NCBI RefSeq assembly: GCF_020181035.1
Contig: NZ_JAIQYY010000023.1
Coordinates: forward strand, 80,603 to 144,602
Reading direction: 5' to 3'
DNA from: Streptomyces sp. CoH27
Lineage (GTDB): Bacteria; Actinomycetota; Actinomycetes; Streptomycetales; Streptomycetaceae
Length of the DNA stretch: 64,000 bases
The stretch's first letter is position 1; each line of letters starts with the position of its first letter. Shown piece by piece: positions 1 to 8,957 of the stretch. Below the pieces are notes generated by a model, which ran no database searches, was not told where the DNA came from, and saw only the letters and a program-made list of their open reading frames with translations. The position numbers were made by a program, and so were the translations under genes.

Positions 1-19
1 TCAACGGCAAGTTGACGGC

Positions 20-200
20 CGTTCCGGACACGTGGTGGACTGCCCAGGCCATGTACGGCGGCAGGAGAGGAAGCCGGTGCGAATCCGGCGCGGTCCCGCC
101 ACTGTCACCGGGGAAGAACCCCCGGGAGCCAGGAACTCTCACCGCCGAATCTCGTCGAACCAGGGCGCGGACACCCTGAGTGAGGACAACGATCGCCATG
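20..200 (+). promoter_or_regulatory. Cobalamin (AdoCbl) riboswitch ahead of the cob operon
   Basis: The leader contains the conserved elements of a cobalamin riboswitch. These are an aagccggtgcgaatccgg core at 71-88, followed by the B12 box with gcggtcccgccactgt at about 90-105, then the gggagccagga stretch at about 124-134. The first cobalamin gene starts at 259. The family senses adenosylcobalamin and represses translation or transcription when B12 is plentiful. A GC-rich stretch at about 200-255 can pair and may be the expression platform, but I could not fold it. Confidence 0.93.
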
Positions 201-258
201 CCCGGCTGCCGAAGGACCCCTGTCAGGCCCGCTCCTGTACCCACGGCCGGCTGAGCCC

Positions 259-1212
259 ATGGGTGCCGATCGCTCCTACGCGTACGGCGCCGCCGCCGGC
301 CTTCTCGGGGACCTGCTCCTCGGCGATCCGCGCCGCGGGCACCCGGTCGCCGTGTTCGGGCGGGCGGCCACGGCCGTGGAAGGCGCGTTGTGGCGCGACC
401 ACCGCGGCTGGGGCACGCTGCACACCGTCGTGTGCGCGGGCGGCGCCGTCGCCCTCGGCACGGTCGCCGCGCGCGCCGTACGCCCCTCCCCTGCCGCCTC
501 CGCCGCGCTGACCGCCGCTGCCGTCTGGGCGGTCGTCGGCGGCACCTCGCTGGCCCGTGAGGCCGGCACGATCGGGCGGGCGCTGCAGGCCGGGGACGTC
601 GAGGCGGCCCGTGCCCGGCTGCCTCATCTGTGCGGCCGGGACCCGCAGGCGCTGGACGCCGACGGGATCGCGCGGGCCGTGGTCGAGTCGGTCGCCGAGA
701 ACACCTCCGACGCCGTCGTGGGCGCGCTGGTGTGGGGCGCGGTGGCCGGGGTGCCGGGGTTGCTCGGGTTCCGGGCCGTCAACACCCTGGACGCGATGGT
801 GGGTCACAAGTCCCCTCGCTACCGCCGCTACGGCTGGGCCTCCGCCCGCCTCGACGACGTGGCCGGCTGGCCGGGGGCACGGCTGACCGCCGTACTCGCC
901 GCCGTGGCCGGACCCGACCCGCGCGGCGCCCTGCGCGCCTGGAAGGCCGACGCCGGCAAGCACCCGAGCCCCAACGCCGGGCCCGTGGAGGCCTCGTTCG
1001 CCGGCGCGCTCGGCGTGCGCCTCGGCGGCACCCTCTCCTACGGCGGCCGCGTCGAGCACCGGCCCGTGCTGGGCGGGGCCACGGGCCGGGCCGTCCGGGT
1101 CACCGACATCGACCGGGCCGTACGGCTCTCCCGCCGCGTCGGCCTCCTCGCGCTCGGCACCACGGTCGCCGCGCGCCTCCTCGTCAAAAGCCTGAAGGGA
1201 CGTGGCAAGTGA
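259..1212 (+). CDS. cobD: Adenosylcobinamide-phosphate synthase (CobD/CbiB)
   Basis: This membrane enzyme joins the aminopropanol (phosphate) arm to adenosylcobyric acid late in cobalamin synthesis. The 317-aa product is the usual family length. It has the N-terminal GDP...HPV signature (about residues 22-30) and a central ENTSDAVVG motif near residues 147-155, followed by an acidic/basic patch typical of CbiB. Several hydrophobic segments fit an inner-membrane protein. It is the first gene after the riboswitch. Its TGA overlaps the GTG start of cobQ (GTGA). The ATG at 259 has only a weak ribosome site, as expected for a riboswitch-controlled start. Confidence 0.93.
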   Translation: MGADRSYAYGAAAGLLGDLLLGDPRRGHPVAVFGRAATAVEGALWRDHRGWGTLHTVVCAGGAVALGTVAARAVRPSPAASAALTAAAVWAVVGGTSLAREAGTIGRALQAGDVEAARARLPHLCGRDPQALDADGIARAVVESVAENTSDAVVGALVWGAVAGVPGLLGFRAVNTLDAMVGHKSPRYRRYGWASARLDDVAGWPGARLTAVLAAVAGPDPRGALRAWKADAGKHPSPNAGPVEASFAGALGVRLGGTLSYGGRVEHRPVLGGATGRAVRVTDIDRAVRLSRRVGLLALGTTVAARLLVKSLKGRGK

Positions 1213-2717
1213 GCGGGGGACTCCTCGTCGCCGGCACCACCTCCGACGCCGGCAAGAGCGTCGTGACGGCCGGGATCTGCCGGTGGCTGGTGCGTCAGGG
1301 AGTGAAGGTCGCGCCGTTCAAGGCGCAGAACATGTCGCTCAACTCCTTCGTGACCCGTCAGGGCGCGGAGATCGGCCGGGCGCAGGCCATGCAGGCCCAG
1401 GCCAGCCGGATCGAGCCGACCGCGCTGATGAACCCCGTGCTGCTCAAGCCGGGCGGCGAGCAGAGCAGCCAGGTGGTGCTGCTGGGCAAGCCGGTGGGCG
1501 AGCTGAGCGCACGCGGCTACCACGGCGGGCGGCAGCAGAAGCTCCTCGGCACGGTGCTGGACTGTCTCGCCGAGTTGCGGGGCACGTATGACGCGGTGAT
1601 CTGTGAGGGGGCGGGCAGCCCGGCCGAGATCAATCTGCGCCGGACCGACATCGTGAACATGGGGATCGCGCGGAACGCGCGGCTGCCCGTGCTGGTGGTG
1701 GGGGACATCGACCGCGGGGGCGTCTTCGCCTCCTTCTTCGGCACCGTCGCCCTGCTCTCGCCGGAGGACCAGGAGCTGATCGCCGGGTTCCTGGTGAACA
1801 AGTTCCGGGGCGATGTCAGCCTGCTGGCGCCCGGGTTGGAGATGCTCCAGGGCCTCACCGGGCGGCGCACCTACGGCGTGCTGCCGTTCCGGCACGGGCT
1901 CGGCATCGACGAGGAGGACGGGCTGCGCGTCTCGCTGCGCGGCACGGTCCGCGAGTCGACCGTGTCTCCTCCGGTCGGCGAAGACGTGCTGCGGGTCGCC
2001 GTATGCGCGATCCCGCTGATGTCGAACTTCACGGACGTCGACGCCCTCGCCGCCGAACCGGGCGTCGTGGTGCGGTTCGTGGACCGCCCGGAGGAGCTGG
2101 CCGACGCGGACCTCGTGGTGATCCCGGGCACGCGCGGGACCGTGCGGGCGCTGGAGTGGCTGCGGGAGCGGGGCCTCGCCGACGCCCTTGTCCGCAGGGC
2201 CGCCGATCAGAGGCCCGTCCTCGGCATCTGCGGCGGCTTCCAGATCCTCGGCGAGCACATCGAGGACGAGGTCGAGTCGCGCGCCGGCGCGGTCCCCGGG
2301 CTCGGGGTGCTGCCGGTGCGGGTGCGGTTCGCCCGCGAGAAGACGCTCACCCGGCCGGTCGGCGAGGCCCTCGGCGAGCGGGTCGAGGGGTACGAGATCC
2401 ACCACGGCGTCGCCGAAATCACGGGCGGAGAAGCCTTCCTCGACGGCTGCCGGGTCGGCCGGACCTGGGGCACCCACTGGCACGGCTCGCTGGAGTCGGA
2501 CGGCTTCCGGCGGGCCTTCCTGCGCGAGGTGGCCGCCGCCGCGGGCCGCCGCTTCGTGCCCGCGCCGGACACCTCCTTCGCCGCGCTGCGCGAGGAGCAG
2601 CTCGACCGGCTCGGCGACCTGATCGAACAGCACGCGGACACGGACGCGCTGTGGCGGCTCATCGAGTCGGGCGCGCCGCAAGGACTGCCTTTCATTCCAC
2701 CGGGAGCGCCCGCATGA
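1209..2717 (+). CDS. cobQ: Cobyric acid synthase (CobQ/CbiP)
   Basis: Glutamine-dependent enzyme that amidates carboxyl groups b, d, e and g of adenosylcobyrinic acid a,c-diamide. The reading frame is open further upstream, but GTG 1209 is chosen because it overlaps the cobD stop and gives the family N-terminus (LLVAGTTSDAGKS, a P-loop-like fold). The product is 502 aa. The C-terminal half is a class I glutamine amidotransferase-like domain. It has GICGGFQ with the nucleophilic Cys near residue 341 and a downstream THWHG His motif near 422. The stop overlaps the cobN ATG (ATGA). Confidence 0.95.
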   Translation: MSGGLLVAGTTSDAGKSVVTAGICRWLVRQGVKVAPFKAQNMSLNSFVTRQGAEIGRAQAMQAQASRIEPTALMNPVLLKPGGEQSSQVVLLGKPVGELSARGYHGGRQQKLLGTVLDCLAELRGTYDAVICEGAGSPAEINLRRTDIVNMGIARNARLPVLVVGDIDRGGVFASFFGTVALLSPEDQELIAGFLVNKFRGDVSLLAPGLEMLQGLTGRRTYGVLPFRHGLGIDEEDGLRVSLRGTVRESTVSPPVGEDVLRVAVCAIPLMSNFTDVDALAAEPGVVVRFVDRPEELADADLVVIPGTRGTVRALEWLRERGLADALVRRAADQRPVLGICGGFQILGEHIEDEVESRAGAVPGLGVLPVRVRFAREKTLTRPVGEALGERVEGYEIHHGVAEITGGEAFLDGCRVGRTWGTHWHGSLESDGFRRAFLREVAAAAGRRFVPAPDTSFAALREEQLDRLGDLIEQHADTDALWRLIESGAPQGLPFIPPGAPA

Positions 2718-5700
2718 GCACAGTGTTGTTGTTGTCCACCGCCGACACGGATCTGCTGGCGGCCCGGGCCTCCGGTGCGGACTACCGCATCGGCAACCCG
2801 ACCCGGGTGGACGTCGGGCAGGAGCTGCCGGAGCTGCTGGCGGGCGCGGACCTCGCCGTCGTACGGCTGCTGGGCGGCAAGCGGGCCTGGGAGGAGGGGC
2901 TCGCCGCGCTGAGGGCGGCCGGGATCCCGACCGTGCTGCTGGGCGGCGAGGCCGTGCCGGACGCGGAGCTGATGGCCGAGTCGTCGGTGCCGGCCGGAGT
3001 CGTCGCGGAGGCGCTGCGGTACCTGGTCGAGGGCGGCCCGGCGAACCTGCTGGAGCTGTCCCGGTTCCTGTCCGACACCGTGCTGCTGACCGGCGAGGGC
3101 TTCGAGGAGCCGCGCACGATGCCGGCGTACGGCGTCCACGGTGAGCGTGCTCGCGTCGACGGCCGGCCGACGGTGGGCGTGCTCTTCTACCGGGCGCACG
3201 AGCTGAGCGGCAACACCGCCTTCGTGGACACCCTCTGCGACGCGATCGAGGCGCGGGGCGCCAACGCCCTTCCGGTGTACTGCGGTTCGCTGCGCGGCGC
3301 GGACGCCGGGCTGTACGAGCTGCTGGGCGGGGCCGACGCGCTGATCGCCACCGTGCTCGCGGCGGGCGGCACACACGCCTCGCAAGCCTCGGCGGGCGGT
3401 GACGAGGAGGCCTGGGACATCGGCGCCCTCGCCGACCTCGACGTCCCTGTGCTGCAGGGGCTCTGCCTCACCTCGTCGAAGCAGGCCTGGGAGGAGTCGG
3501 ACGCCGCCCTCTCCCCCATGGACGCGGCGATGCAGGTCGCGATCCCGGAGTTCGACGGCCGCCTGATCACCGTGCCGTTCTCCTTCAAGGAGCAGGGCCC
3601 CGACGAGGTCCCGGTGTACGTCGCCGACCCCGAGCGGGCGGGCCGGGTCGCGGGGATCGCCGTACGGCACGCGCAGTTGAAGCACAAGCCGAACGCGGAG
3701 AAGAAGGTCGCGCTGGTCTTCACCGCGTACCCCACCAAGCACTCCCGCGTCGGCAACGCGGTCGGTCTGGACACGCCCGCGTCGGCGGTCCGGGTGCTGG
3801 ACGCACTCCGCGACGCCGGATACGGACTCACCGAATACCCCTCCGGCGGCGACGAGTTGATCCACCGGCTGATCGACGCCGGCGGCCACGATGTCGAGTG
3901 GCTGACCGAGGAGCAGCTGGCCGCCGCGCCCGCGCGGGTGCCGCTGGCCGATTACCGGGCGTGGTTCGACACGCTCGACCCGGACCTCAGGGACGCCATG
4001 CTGGAGGCGTGGGGCGAGCCGCCGGGCAGCTTGTACGTCGACGGCGACGACATCGTGCTGGCCTCCCTCCGGTTCGGGAACGTCGTGGTCATGATCCAGC
4101 CGCCGCGCGGCTTCGGCGAGAACCCGATCGCGATCTACCACGACCCCGACATGCCGCCCTCGCACCACTACATGGCCGCCTACCGCTGGCTGGAGAACAG
4201 CTTCGGCGCGGACGCGATCGTGCACATGGGCAAGCACGGCACGATGGAGTGGCTGCCGGGCAAGGGGCTCGGGCTGAGCGCGGGCTGCGCGCCGGACGCC
4301 GTCCTCGGTGACCTCCCGCTCATCTACCCGTTCATCGTCAACGACCCCGGCGAGGGAACCCAGGCCAAGCGGCGCGGGCACGCCACGGTCGTCGACCACC
4401 TGGTGCCGCCGATGGCGCGCGCCGACACCTACGGTGACCTGGCCAAGCTGGAGCAGCTGCTGGACGAGTACGCGCTCGTCTCCGACCTGGACCCGGCGAA
4501 GGCGCCGGCCGTGCGCGCCCAGATCTGGACGCTGGTCAAGGCGGCCGAGCTGCACCACGACCTGCATGTGGACGAGCAGCCGGGCGACGACGACTTCGAC
4601 GAGTTCGTCATGCACATCGACGGCTATCTGTGCGAGATCAAGGATGTGCAGATCCGCGACGGGCTGCACATCCTGGGCGGCGGCCCGGTCGGTGAGCCGC
4701 GCGTGAACCTGGTGCTGGCCGTGCTGCGGGCGTCCCAGGTGTGGGGCGGCCGGGCGAACGCGCTGCCGGGGCTCAGGGCCTGCCTCGCCGCTCATTTCGG
4801 GCTGGTGGAGAAGGAGTTGCTGGCCGAGCCGGGGGCGCCGGTGAAGGTGCCGGTGGAGCTGACGGACCTGGTGGAGGGTCCCTCCCGTACGGCCGCCGAC
4901 GCGATCGACCTGCTGGAGCAGCTGTGCCGGCGGATCGCGGAGGGCATGGAGGAGCGGGCCTGGGAGCGTACGGCCGTGCCCTCCGTTCTGCGCGCCGTGC
5001 TCCACGTCGAACTCCCGGACGCCGTCGTGGTGTTGGAGTTCGCGTGCGACGAGGTCGTACCCCGGCTGGCGAAGACCACCGACGAGATCGGGCACATCCT
5101 GCGGGCCCTGGACGGCGGTTACGTCCCGGCCGGCCCCTCGGGTTCGCCGACCCGTGGTCTGGTGAACGTCCTGCCGACCGGCCGTAACTTCTACTCGGTC
5201 GACCCCAAGGCCATTCCGTCCAGGCTGAGTTGGGAGGTCGGGCAGTCGCTCGCCGACTCGCTGGTGCAGCGGTATCTGAGCGACACGGGCGAGTACCCGC
5301 AGTCCGTCGGCCTGACCGTGTGGGGCACGTCCGCGATGCGCACCCAGGGCGACGACATCGCCGAGATCCTGGCGCTGCTGGGCTGCCGTCCGGTGTGGGA
5401 CGACGCCTCGCGCCGGGTGACGGGCTTCGAGATCGTGCCCCTGGCGGAGCTGGGCCGGCCGCGCATCGACGTCACGGTCCGTATCTCCGGCTTCTTCCGG
5501 GACGCGTTCCCGCATGTGGTCGGGCTGATCGACGACGCGGTGCGGGCGGTGGCGGAGCTGGACGAGCCCGCCGAGTCCAACTACGTGCGGGCGCATGTGG
5601 AGGAGGACGCGGCCGGGCACGGCGACCGGCGGCGCGCGACGGCCCGCATCTTCGGCTCGAAGCCGGGCGCCTACGGCGCGGGTCTGCTGCCGCTGATCGA

Positions 5701-6367
5701 CGCCCGGAACTGGCGCTCCGACGCCGACCTGGCCGAGGTGTACGCGGTGTGGGGCGGTTACGCCTATGGGCGCGGGCTCGACGGGCGGGCGGCGCGCGGG
5801 GACATGGAGACGGCGTTCAGGCGGATCGCGGTGGCGGCGAAGAACGTCGACACCCGCGAGCACGACCTGGTCGACGCCGACGACTACTTCCAGTACCACG
5901 GCGGCATGGTGGCGATGGTCCGGCATCTGACCGGCGCCAACCCCGAGGCGTACGTGGGCGACAGTGCCGTACCGGACCAGGTGAAGACCCGCACGCTGGG
6001 CGAGGAGACCCACCGTGTCTTCCGTGCGCGGGTGGTCAACCCGCGCTGGATGGCGGCGATGCGCCGGCACGGCTACAAGGGCGCCTTCGAGATGGCGGCG
6101 ACCGTGGACTACCTGTTCGGCTACGACGCCACCGCAGGCGTGGTCGACGACTGGATGTACGAGAAGCTCAGCGCGGAGTACGTCTTCGACCCGGAGAACC
6201 GGGACTTCATGAAGGAGTCCAACCCGTGGGCGCTGCGCGGCATCACCGAGCGGCTCCTTGAGGCGGCGGACCGGGGGCTGTGGGCGGAACCGGACGCGGA
6301 CACGCTGGAGCGGCTGCGCGCCACGTATCTGGAGCTGGAAGGCGATTTGGAGGGCGACGACCAGTGA
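2714..6367 (+). CDS. cobN: Cobaltochelatase large subunit CobN
   Basis: Large subunit of the ATP-dependent chelatase that inserts cobalt into hydrogenobyrinic acid a,c-diamide in the late-insertion (aerobic) route. The 1217-aa product is normal for CobN/BchH. It carries the family's HMGKHGTMEWLPGK block near residues 503-516 and the C-terminal ALRGITERLLEA stretch. ATG 2714 overlaps the cobQ stop, and the stop in turn overlaps the GTG of the next gene, which encodes the likely AAA+/VWA partner. The combination suggests a CobN plus ChlI/D-like complex rather than the CobN-CobS-CobT complex of Pseudomonas denitrificans. Confidence 0.96.
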   Translation: MSTVLLLSTADTDLLAARASGADYRIGNPTRVDVGQELPELLAGADLAVVRLLGGKRAWEEGLAALRAAGIPTVLLGGEAVPDAELMAESSVPAGVVAEALRYLVEGGPANLLELSRFLSDTVLLTGEGFEEPRTMPAYGVHGERARVDGRPTVGVLFYRAHELSGNTAFVDTLCDAIEARGANALPVYCGSLRGADAGLYELLGGADALIATVLAAGGTHASQASAGGDEEAWDIGALADLDVPVLQGLCLTSSKQAWEESDAALSPMDAAMQVAIPEFDGRLITVPFSFKEQGPDEVPVYVADPERAGRVAGIAVRHAQLKHKPNAEKKVALVFTAYPTKHSRVGNAVGLDTPASAVRVLDALRDAGYGLTEYPSGGDELIHRLIDAGGHDVEWLTEEQLAAAPARVPLADYRAWFDTLDPDLRDAMLEAWGEPPGSLYVDGDDIVLASLRFGNVVVMIQPPRGFGENPIAIYHDPDMPPSHHYMAAYRWLENSFGADAIVHMGKHGTMEWLPGKGLGLSAGCAPDAVLGDLPLIYPFIVNDPGEGTQAKRRGHATVVDHLVPPMARADTYGDLAKLEQLLDEYALVSDLDPAKAPAVRAQIWTLVKAAELHHDLHVDEQPGDDDFDEFVMHIDGYLCEIKDVQIRDGLHILGGGPVGEPRVNLVLAVLRASQVWGGRANALPGLRACLAAHFGLVEKELLAEPGAPVKVPVELTDLVEGPSRTAADAIDLLEQLCRRIAEGMEERAWERTAVPSVLRAVLHVELPDAVVVLEFACDEVVPRLAKTTDEIGHILRALDGGYVPAGPSGSPTRGLVNVLPTGRNFYSVDPKAIPSRLSWEVGQSLADSLVQRYLSDTGEYPQSVGLTVWGTSAMRTQGDDIAEILALLGCRPVWDDASRRVTGFEIVPLAELGRPRIDVTVRISGFFRDAFPHVVGLIDDAVRAVAELDEPAESNYVRAHVEEDAAGHGDRRRATARIFGSKPGAYGAGLLPLIDARNWRSDADLAEVYAVWGGYAYGRGLDGRAARGDMETAFRRIAVAAKNVDTREHDLVDADDYFQYHGGMVAMVRHLTGANPEAYVGDSAVPDQVKTRTLGEETHRVFRARVVNPRWMAAMRRHGYKGAFEMAATVDYLFGYDATAGVVDDWMYEKLSAEYVFDPENRDFMKESNPWALRGITERLLEAADRGLWAEPDADTLERLRATYLELEGDLEGDDQ

Positions 6368-8358
6368 CAACTCCCTTCCCTTTCACGGCCGTTGTCGGTC
6401 AGGACGATCTGCGGCTCGCGCTGCTGCTGAACGCGGTCAGCCCCGCCGTCGGCGGTGTGCTGGTGCGCGGCGAGAAGGGCACGGCCAAGTCGACGGCGGT
6501 GCGCGCCCTTTCGGCGCTGCTGCCCGAGGTGGCCGTGGTGTCCGGGTGCCGGTTCTCCTGTGACCCGGCGGCACCGGATCCGGCCTGCCCGGACGGCCCG
6601 CACGAGCAGGCGTCCGGTACGGCTCGGCCCGCACGGATGGTCGAGCTGCCCGTCGGCGCCTCCGAGGACCGGCTTGTGGGCGCGCTGGACATCGAGCGGG
6701 CGCTCGCCGAGGGCGTGAAGGCGTTCGAGCCGGGGCTGCTGGCCGACGCGCACCGGGGCATCCTCTACGTCGACGAGGTCAACCTCCTCCACGACCATCT
6801 GGTCGACCTGCTGCTGGACGCGGCGGCGATGGGTGCCTCGTACGTGGAGCGCGAGGGCGTGTCGGTGCGGCATGCGGCGCGCTTCCTGCTCGTCGGCACG
6901 ATGAACCCCGAAGAGGGCGAGCTGCGGCCGCAGTTGCTGGACCGGTTCGGGCTGACCGTGGAGGTCGCGGCCTCGCGCGAGCCCGATCAGCGGGTGGAGG
7001 TCGTGCGGCGCCGGCTGGCGTACGACGACGACCCGCGCGGGTTCGCCGCGCGGTGGGCGGACAAAGAGGCTGCCGTACGCCAACGGATCGTGGCGGCACG
7101 GGAGTTGCTGCCGCAGGTGCGGCTGGGAGACGGGGCGCTCCGGCAGATCGCGGCGACCTGTGCCGCCTTCGAGGTGGACGGCATGCGGGCCGACATCGTG
7201 ATGGCGCGTACGGCGACCGCGCTGGCCGCATGGGCCGGGCGGACCGACGTGCTCGCCGAGGACGTACGGCAGGCGGCGCTGCTCGCGCTGCCGCACCGCA
7301 GGCGCCGTAACCCCTTCGACGCTCCCGGTCTGGACGAGGACAAGCTGGACGAGACCCTGGAGCAGTTCTCCGGGGACGACTCGCAGGGGGATGAGGATCC
7401 TGATCCCGACGGGCCCGGGGGCGGCGGGCAGCCGGCGCCCGACAGCGGTCCGCAGGGCGGCGGGGACACCGCCGCCCGCCCTGAGGCCGGTGAGGGCGGG
7501 GAGCCGCAGGCGTCCGGCGGGCGGGAGCAGTCGGCCGTACGGGCCGCCGAGCCGTTCCGGACCAAGGTGCTGAGCGTGCCCGGGATCGGTGAGGGTGCCG
7601 CCGGGCGGCGCTCGCGGGCGCGGACCGAGCACGGGCGGACCACCGGGGCCCGCCGGCCCCAGGGGGCGCTGACCAAGCTGCATCTGGCCGCGACCGTGCA
7701 GGCCGCCGCCCCGCACCAGCGGGTGCGCGGCCGGTCCGGGCCGGGGCTGGTGATCCGCCGGGACGATCTGCGGCAGGCGACCAGGGAGGGCCGCGAGGGC
7801 AACCTCGTGCTGTTCGTCGTGGACGCCTCCGGGTCGATGGCGGCGCGGCAGCGGATGAGCGCCGTGAAGGGTGCGGTGCTGTCGCTGCTGCTCGACGCCT
7901 ATCAGCGGCGGGACAAGGTGGGGCTGGTGACCTTCCGGGGAGCCGGTGCTGATGTCGCGCTGCCGCCGACGTCCTCCGTGGATGCCGCCGCCGTACGGCT
8001 GGAGTCGCTGCCGACGGGTGGGCGTACGCCGCTGGCGGCCGGGCTGCTCACGGCACATGACGTGCTGCGGGTGGAGCGGTTGCGGGATCCGGCGCGCCGG
8101 GCGCTGATGGTCGTGGTCACCGACGGGCGGGCCACCGGTGGCCCGGAGCCGGTGGCGCTGGCCGGGCGGGCGGCGCGGCTGTTCGCGGCCGAGTCGGTCG
8201 CCTCGGTGGTCGTGGACTGCGAGTCGGGTCCGGTGCGGCTGGGGCTGGCCGGGCAGCTCGCGGGCGAGCTGGGCGGTACGGCCGTCACGCTGGACGAGCT
8301 GCGGGCGGACTCGATCGCCGGGCTGGTCAAGGGAATGCAGAGCAGGAGGGCCGCGTAA
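6364..8358 (+). CDS. Magnesium/cobalt chelatase ChlI-ChlD fusion subunit
   Basis: Likely ATPase and adaptor subunit working with CobN. The 664-aa protein has an N-terminal AAA+ module with Walker A GEKGTAKST (residues 36-44) and Walker B ILYVDEVNLL. A low-complexity Gly/Asp/Pro-rich linker follows at about 335-395. The C-terminal von Willebrand A domain has the MIDAS motif DASGSM near residue 486. This is the ChlI and ChlD organisation in one chain, as in BchD/ChlD. GTG 6364 is chosen because it overlaps the cobN stop; the open frame begins earlier. Its TAA shares a base with the cobO ATG. Confidence 0.93.
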   Translation: MTTPFPFTAVVGQDDLRLALLLNAVSPAVGGVLVRGEKGTAKSTAVRALSALLPEVAVVSGCRFSCDPAAPDPACPDGPHEQASGTARPARMVELPVGASEDRLVGALDIERALAEGVKAFEPGLLADAHRGILYVDEVNLLHDHLVDLLLDAAAMGASYVEREGVSVRHAARFLLVGTMNPEEGELRPQLLDRFGLTVEVAASREPDQRVEVVRRRLAYDDDPRGFAARWADKEAAVRQRIVAARELLPQVRLGDGALRQIAATCAAFEVDGMRADIVMARTATALAAWAGRTDVLAEDVRQAALLALPHRRRRNPFDAPGLDEDKLDETLEQFSGDDSQGDEDPDPDGPGGGGQPAPDSGPQGGGDTAARPEAGEGGEPQASGGREQSAVRAAEPFRTKVLSVPGIGEGAAGRRSRARTEHGRTTGARRPQGALTKLHLAATVQAAAPHQRVRGRSGPGLVIRRDDLRQATREGREGNLVLFVVDASGSMAARQRMSAVKGAVLSLLLDAYQRRDKVGLVTFRGAGADVALPPTSSVDAAAVRLESLPTGGRTPLAAGLLTAHDVLRVERLRDPARRALMVVVTDGRATGGPEPVALAGRAARLFAAESVASVVVDCESGPVRLGLAGQLAGELGGTAVTLDELRADSIAGLVKGMQSRRAA

Positions 8359-8957
8359 TGCCGCAAGGACAGCCGAGTGTCGTACCGGACGACGGACTGA
8401 CGACCCGTCAGCGCCGGAACCGTCCGCTGGTCGTCGTGCACACGGGCGTCGGCAAGGGCAAGTCCACCGCCGCGTTCGGGCTCGCGCTGCGTGCCTGGAA
8501 CCAGGGGTGGCCGATCGGGGTGTTCCAGTTCGTCAAGTCGGCGAAGTGGAAGGTCGGCGAGGAGAACGCGCTGCGCGTGCTCGGCGCCTCCGGCGAGGGC
8601 GGCACCGTCGACTGGCACAAGATGGGCGAGGGCTGGTCGTGGGTGCAGCGGGACGCCCAGATGGACAACGAGGAGAAGGCCCGGGAGGGCTGGGAGCAGG
8701 TCAAGCGGGACCTGGCGGCCGAGACGTACCGGCTGTACGTGCTGGACGAGTTCGCCTATCCGATGCACTGGGGATGGGTGGACACCGATGAGGTGATCGA
8801 GGTGCTGCGGGACCGGCCGGGCACCCAGCACGTCGTCATCACCGGGCGGAACGCGCCGGAGAAACTGGTCGACTTCGCAGACCTGGTGACCGACATGTCC
8901 AAGGTCAAGCACCCCATGGACGTGGGCCAGAAGGGGCAGAAGGGCATCGAGTGGTGA
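8358..8957 (+). CDS. cobO: Cob(I)yrinic acid a,c-diamide adenosyltransferase
   Basis: CobO/BtuR/CobA-type corrinoid adenosyltransferase, which transfers the 5'-deoxyadenosyl group from ATP to cobalt. The 199-aa product has the characteristic P-loop HTGVGKGKST at residues 28-37 and the LDEF motif (VLDEFAYPM) near the middle. The length is normal. It sits between the chelatase subunit and cobB, with overlapping stop and start signals on both sides, so it is almost certainly cotranscribed from the riboswitch promoter. Confidence 0.95.
   Translation: MPQGQPSVVPDDGLTTRQRRNRPLVVVHTGVGKGKSTAAFGLALRAWNQGWPIGVFQFVKSAKWKVGEENALRVLGASGEGGTVDWHKMGEGWSWVQRDAQMDNEEKAREGWEQVKRDLAAETYRLYVLDEFAYPMHWGWVDTDEVIEVLRDRPGTQHVVITGRNAPEKLVDFADLVTDMSKVKHPMDVGQKGQKGIEW

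Noticed and set aside
2207..6370. Open frame of 1387 codons on the minus strand
   Set aside because: It is antisense to cobN with His/Arg/Gly-rich composition; GC-rich DNA makes such shadows.
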